DNA from: an uncultured Hyphomicrobiales bacterium
Lineage (GTDB): Bacteria; Pseudomonadota; Alphaproteobacteria; Rhizobiales; Aestuariivirgaceae
Direction of reading: 5' to 3'
Assembly (NCBI GenBank): GCA_903930095.1
Contig: CAIYXE010000758.1
Coordinates: 1 to 5,563, forward strand
Length of the DNA stretch: 5,563 nt
In this document: positions 5,548-5,563 of the stretch, piece by piece
Numbering within the stretch: the stretch's first letter is position 1
Layout: every line of letters begins with the position of its first letter
Position numbers and translations under genes: made by a program
Notes under the pieces: model-generated
What the model saw: the letters and a program-made list of their open reading frames with translations, nothing else
Told to the model about the DNA's origin: nothing
Databases searched by the model: none

Positions 5548-5563
5548 GACAGCCGCAGCGCTC

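Larger units (their letters stand above)
5111..5563. other. Gene-free tail of the window
   Basis: I see no convincing gene. The only open frame of note (5348-5530, minus strand) has no recognisable pattern and no good ribosome binding site. Short inverted repeats occur: GTTTGA-AA-TCAAAC (5249-5262), TCTCTTG (5476-5482) with CAAGAGA (5500-5506), and TGACCC-GGCG-GGGTCA (5532-5547). The stretch from about 5200 is noticeably richer in A and T than the coding part of the window. It reads like degenerate DNA left by mobile elements. Confidence 0.5.

Overview
The window looks like an accessory or plasmid-like stretch from a GC-rich alphaproteobacterium, most likely a rhizobial-type (Hyphomicrobiales) lineage. 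The grounds are the DUF1488 protein, a GYD-domain protein, a tiny lysine-rich protein beginning MAKGEQRSNRE, and a GroEL fragment with alphaproteobacterial wording ([14 protein letters not shown]). I name no species.

Layout. Positions 11-681 hold a tight three-gene minus-strand operon: a 63-aa basic protein, a DUF1488 protein and a 70-aa unknown. The first two overlap as TGATG and the last two are 3 bases apart. A plus-strand gene (817-1203) encodes a 128-aa protein with two CxxC pairs, probably a zinc ribbon. It ends 10 bases from the stop of a convergent 45-aa minus-strand gene (1214-1351). Further right, still on the minus strand, are a hairpin terminator (1374-1402), an N-terminally truncated GroEL (1416-1922), an intact GYD-domain protein (1981-2313), a gene-free stretch of 337 bases with possible RNA structure, and a large TPR-repeat protein of 550 aa (2651-4303) with a strong ribosome binding site and a small hairpin just ahead of it.

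From about 4440 to 5090 the plus strand is a gene graveyard. The C-terminal end of a LysR-type regulator runs in frame into the middle of an S49 (SppA-like) peptidase, and then, in another frame, into what looks like the C-terminal tail of a DDE transposase. The first two pieces lie in a single uninterrupted 242-codon reading frame (4382-5110) that could be mistaken for one gene. The last 450 bases hold no convincing gene, only short inverted repeats and repeated GACAA motifs that may be old insertion-sequence ends.

Functionally the intact genes are small accessory or stress-type proteins plus one TPR scaffold. I see no complete metabolic pathway, defence system, CRISPR array, tRNA or rRNA. 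The most notable items are the three-part remnant mosaic, the solitary GroEL C-terminal fragment, and the His-rich TPR protein.
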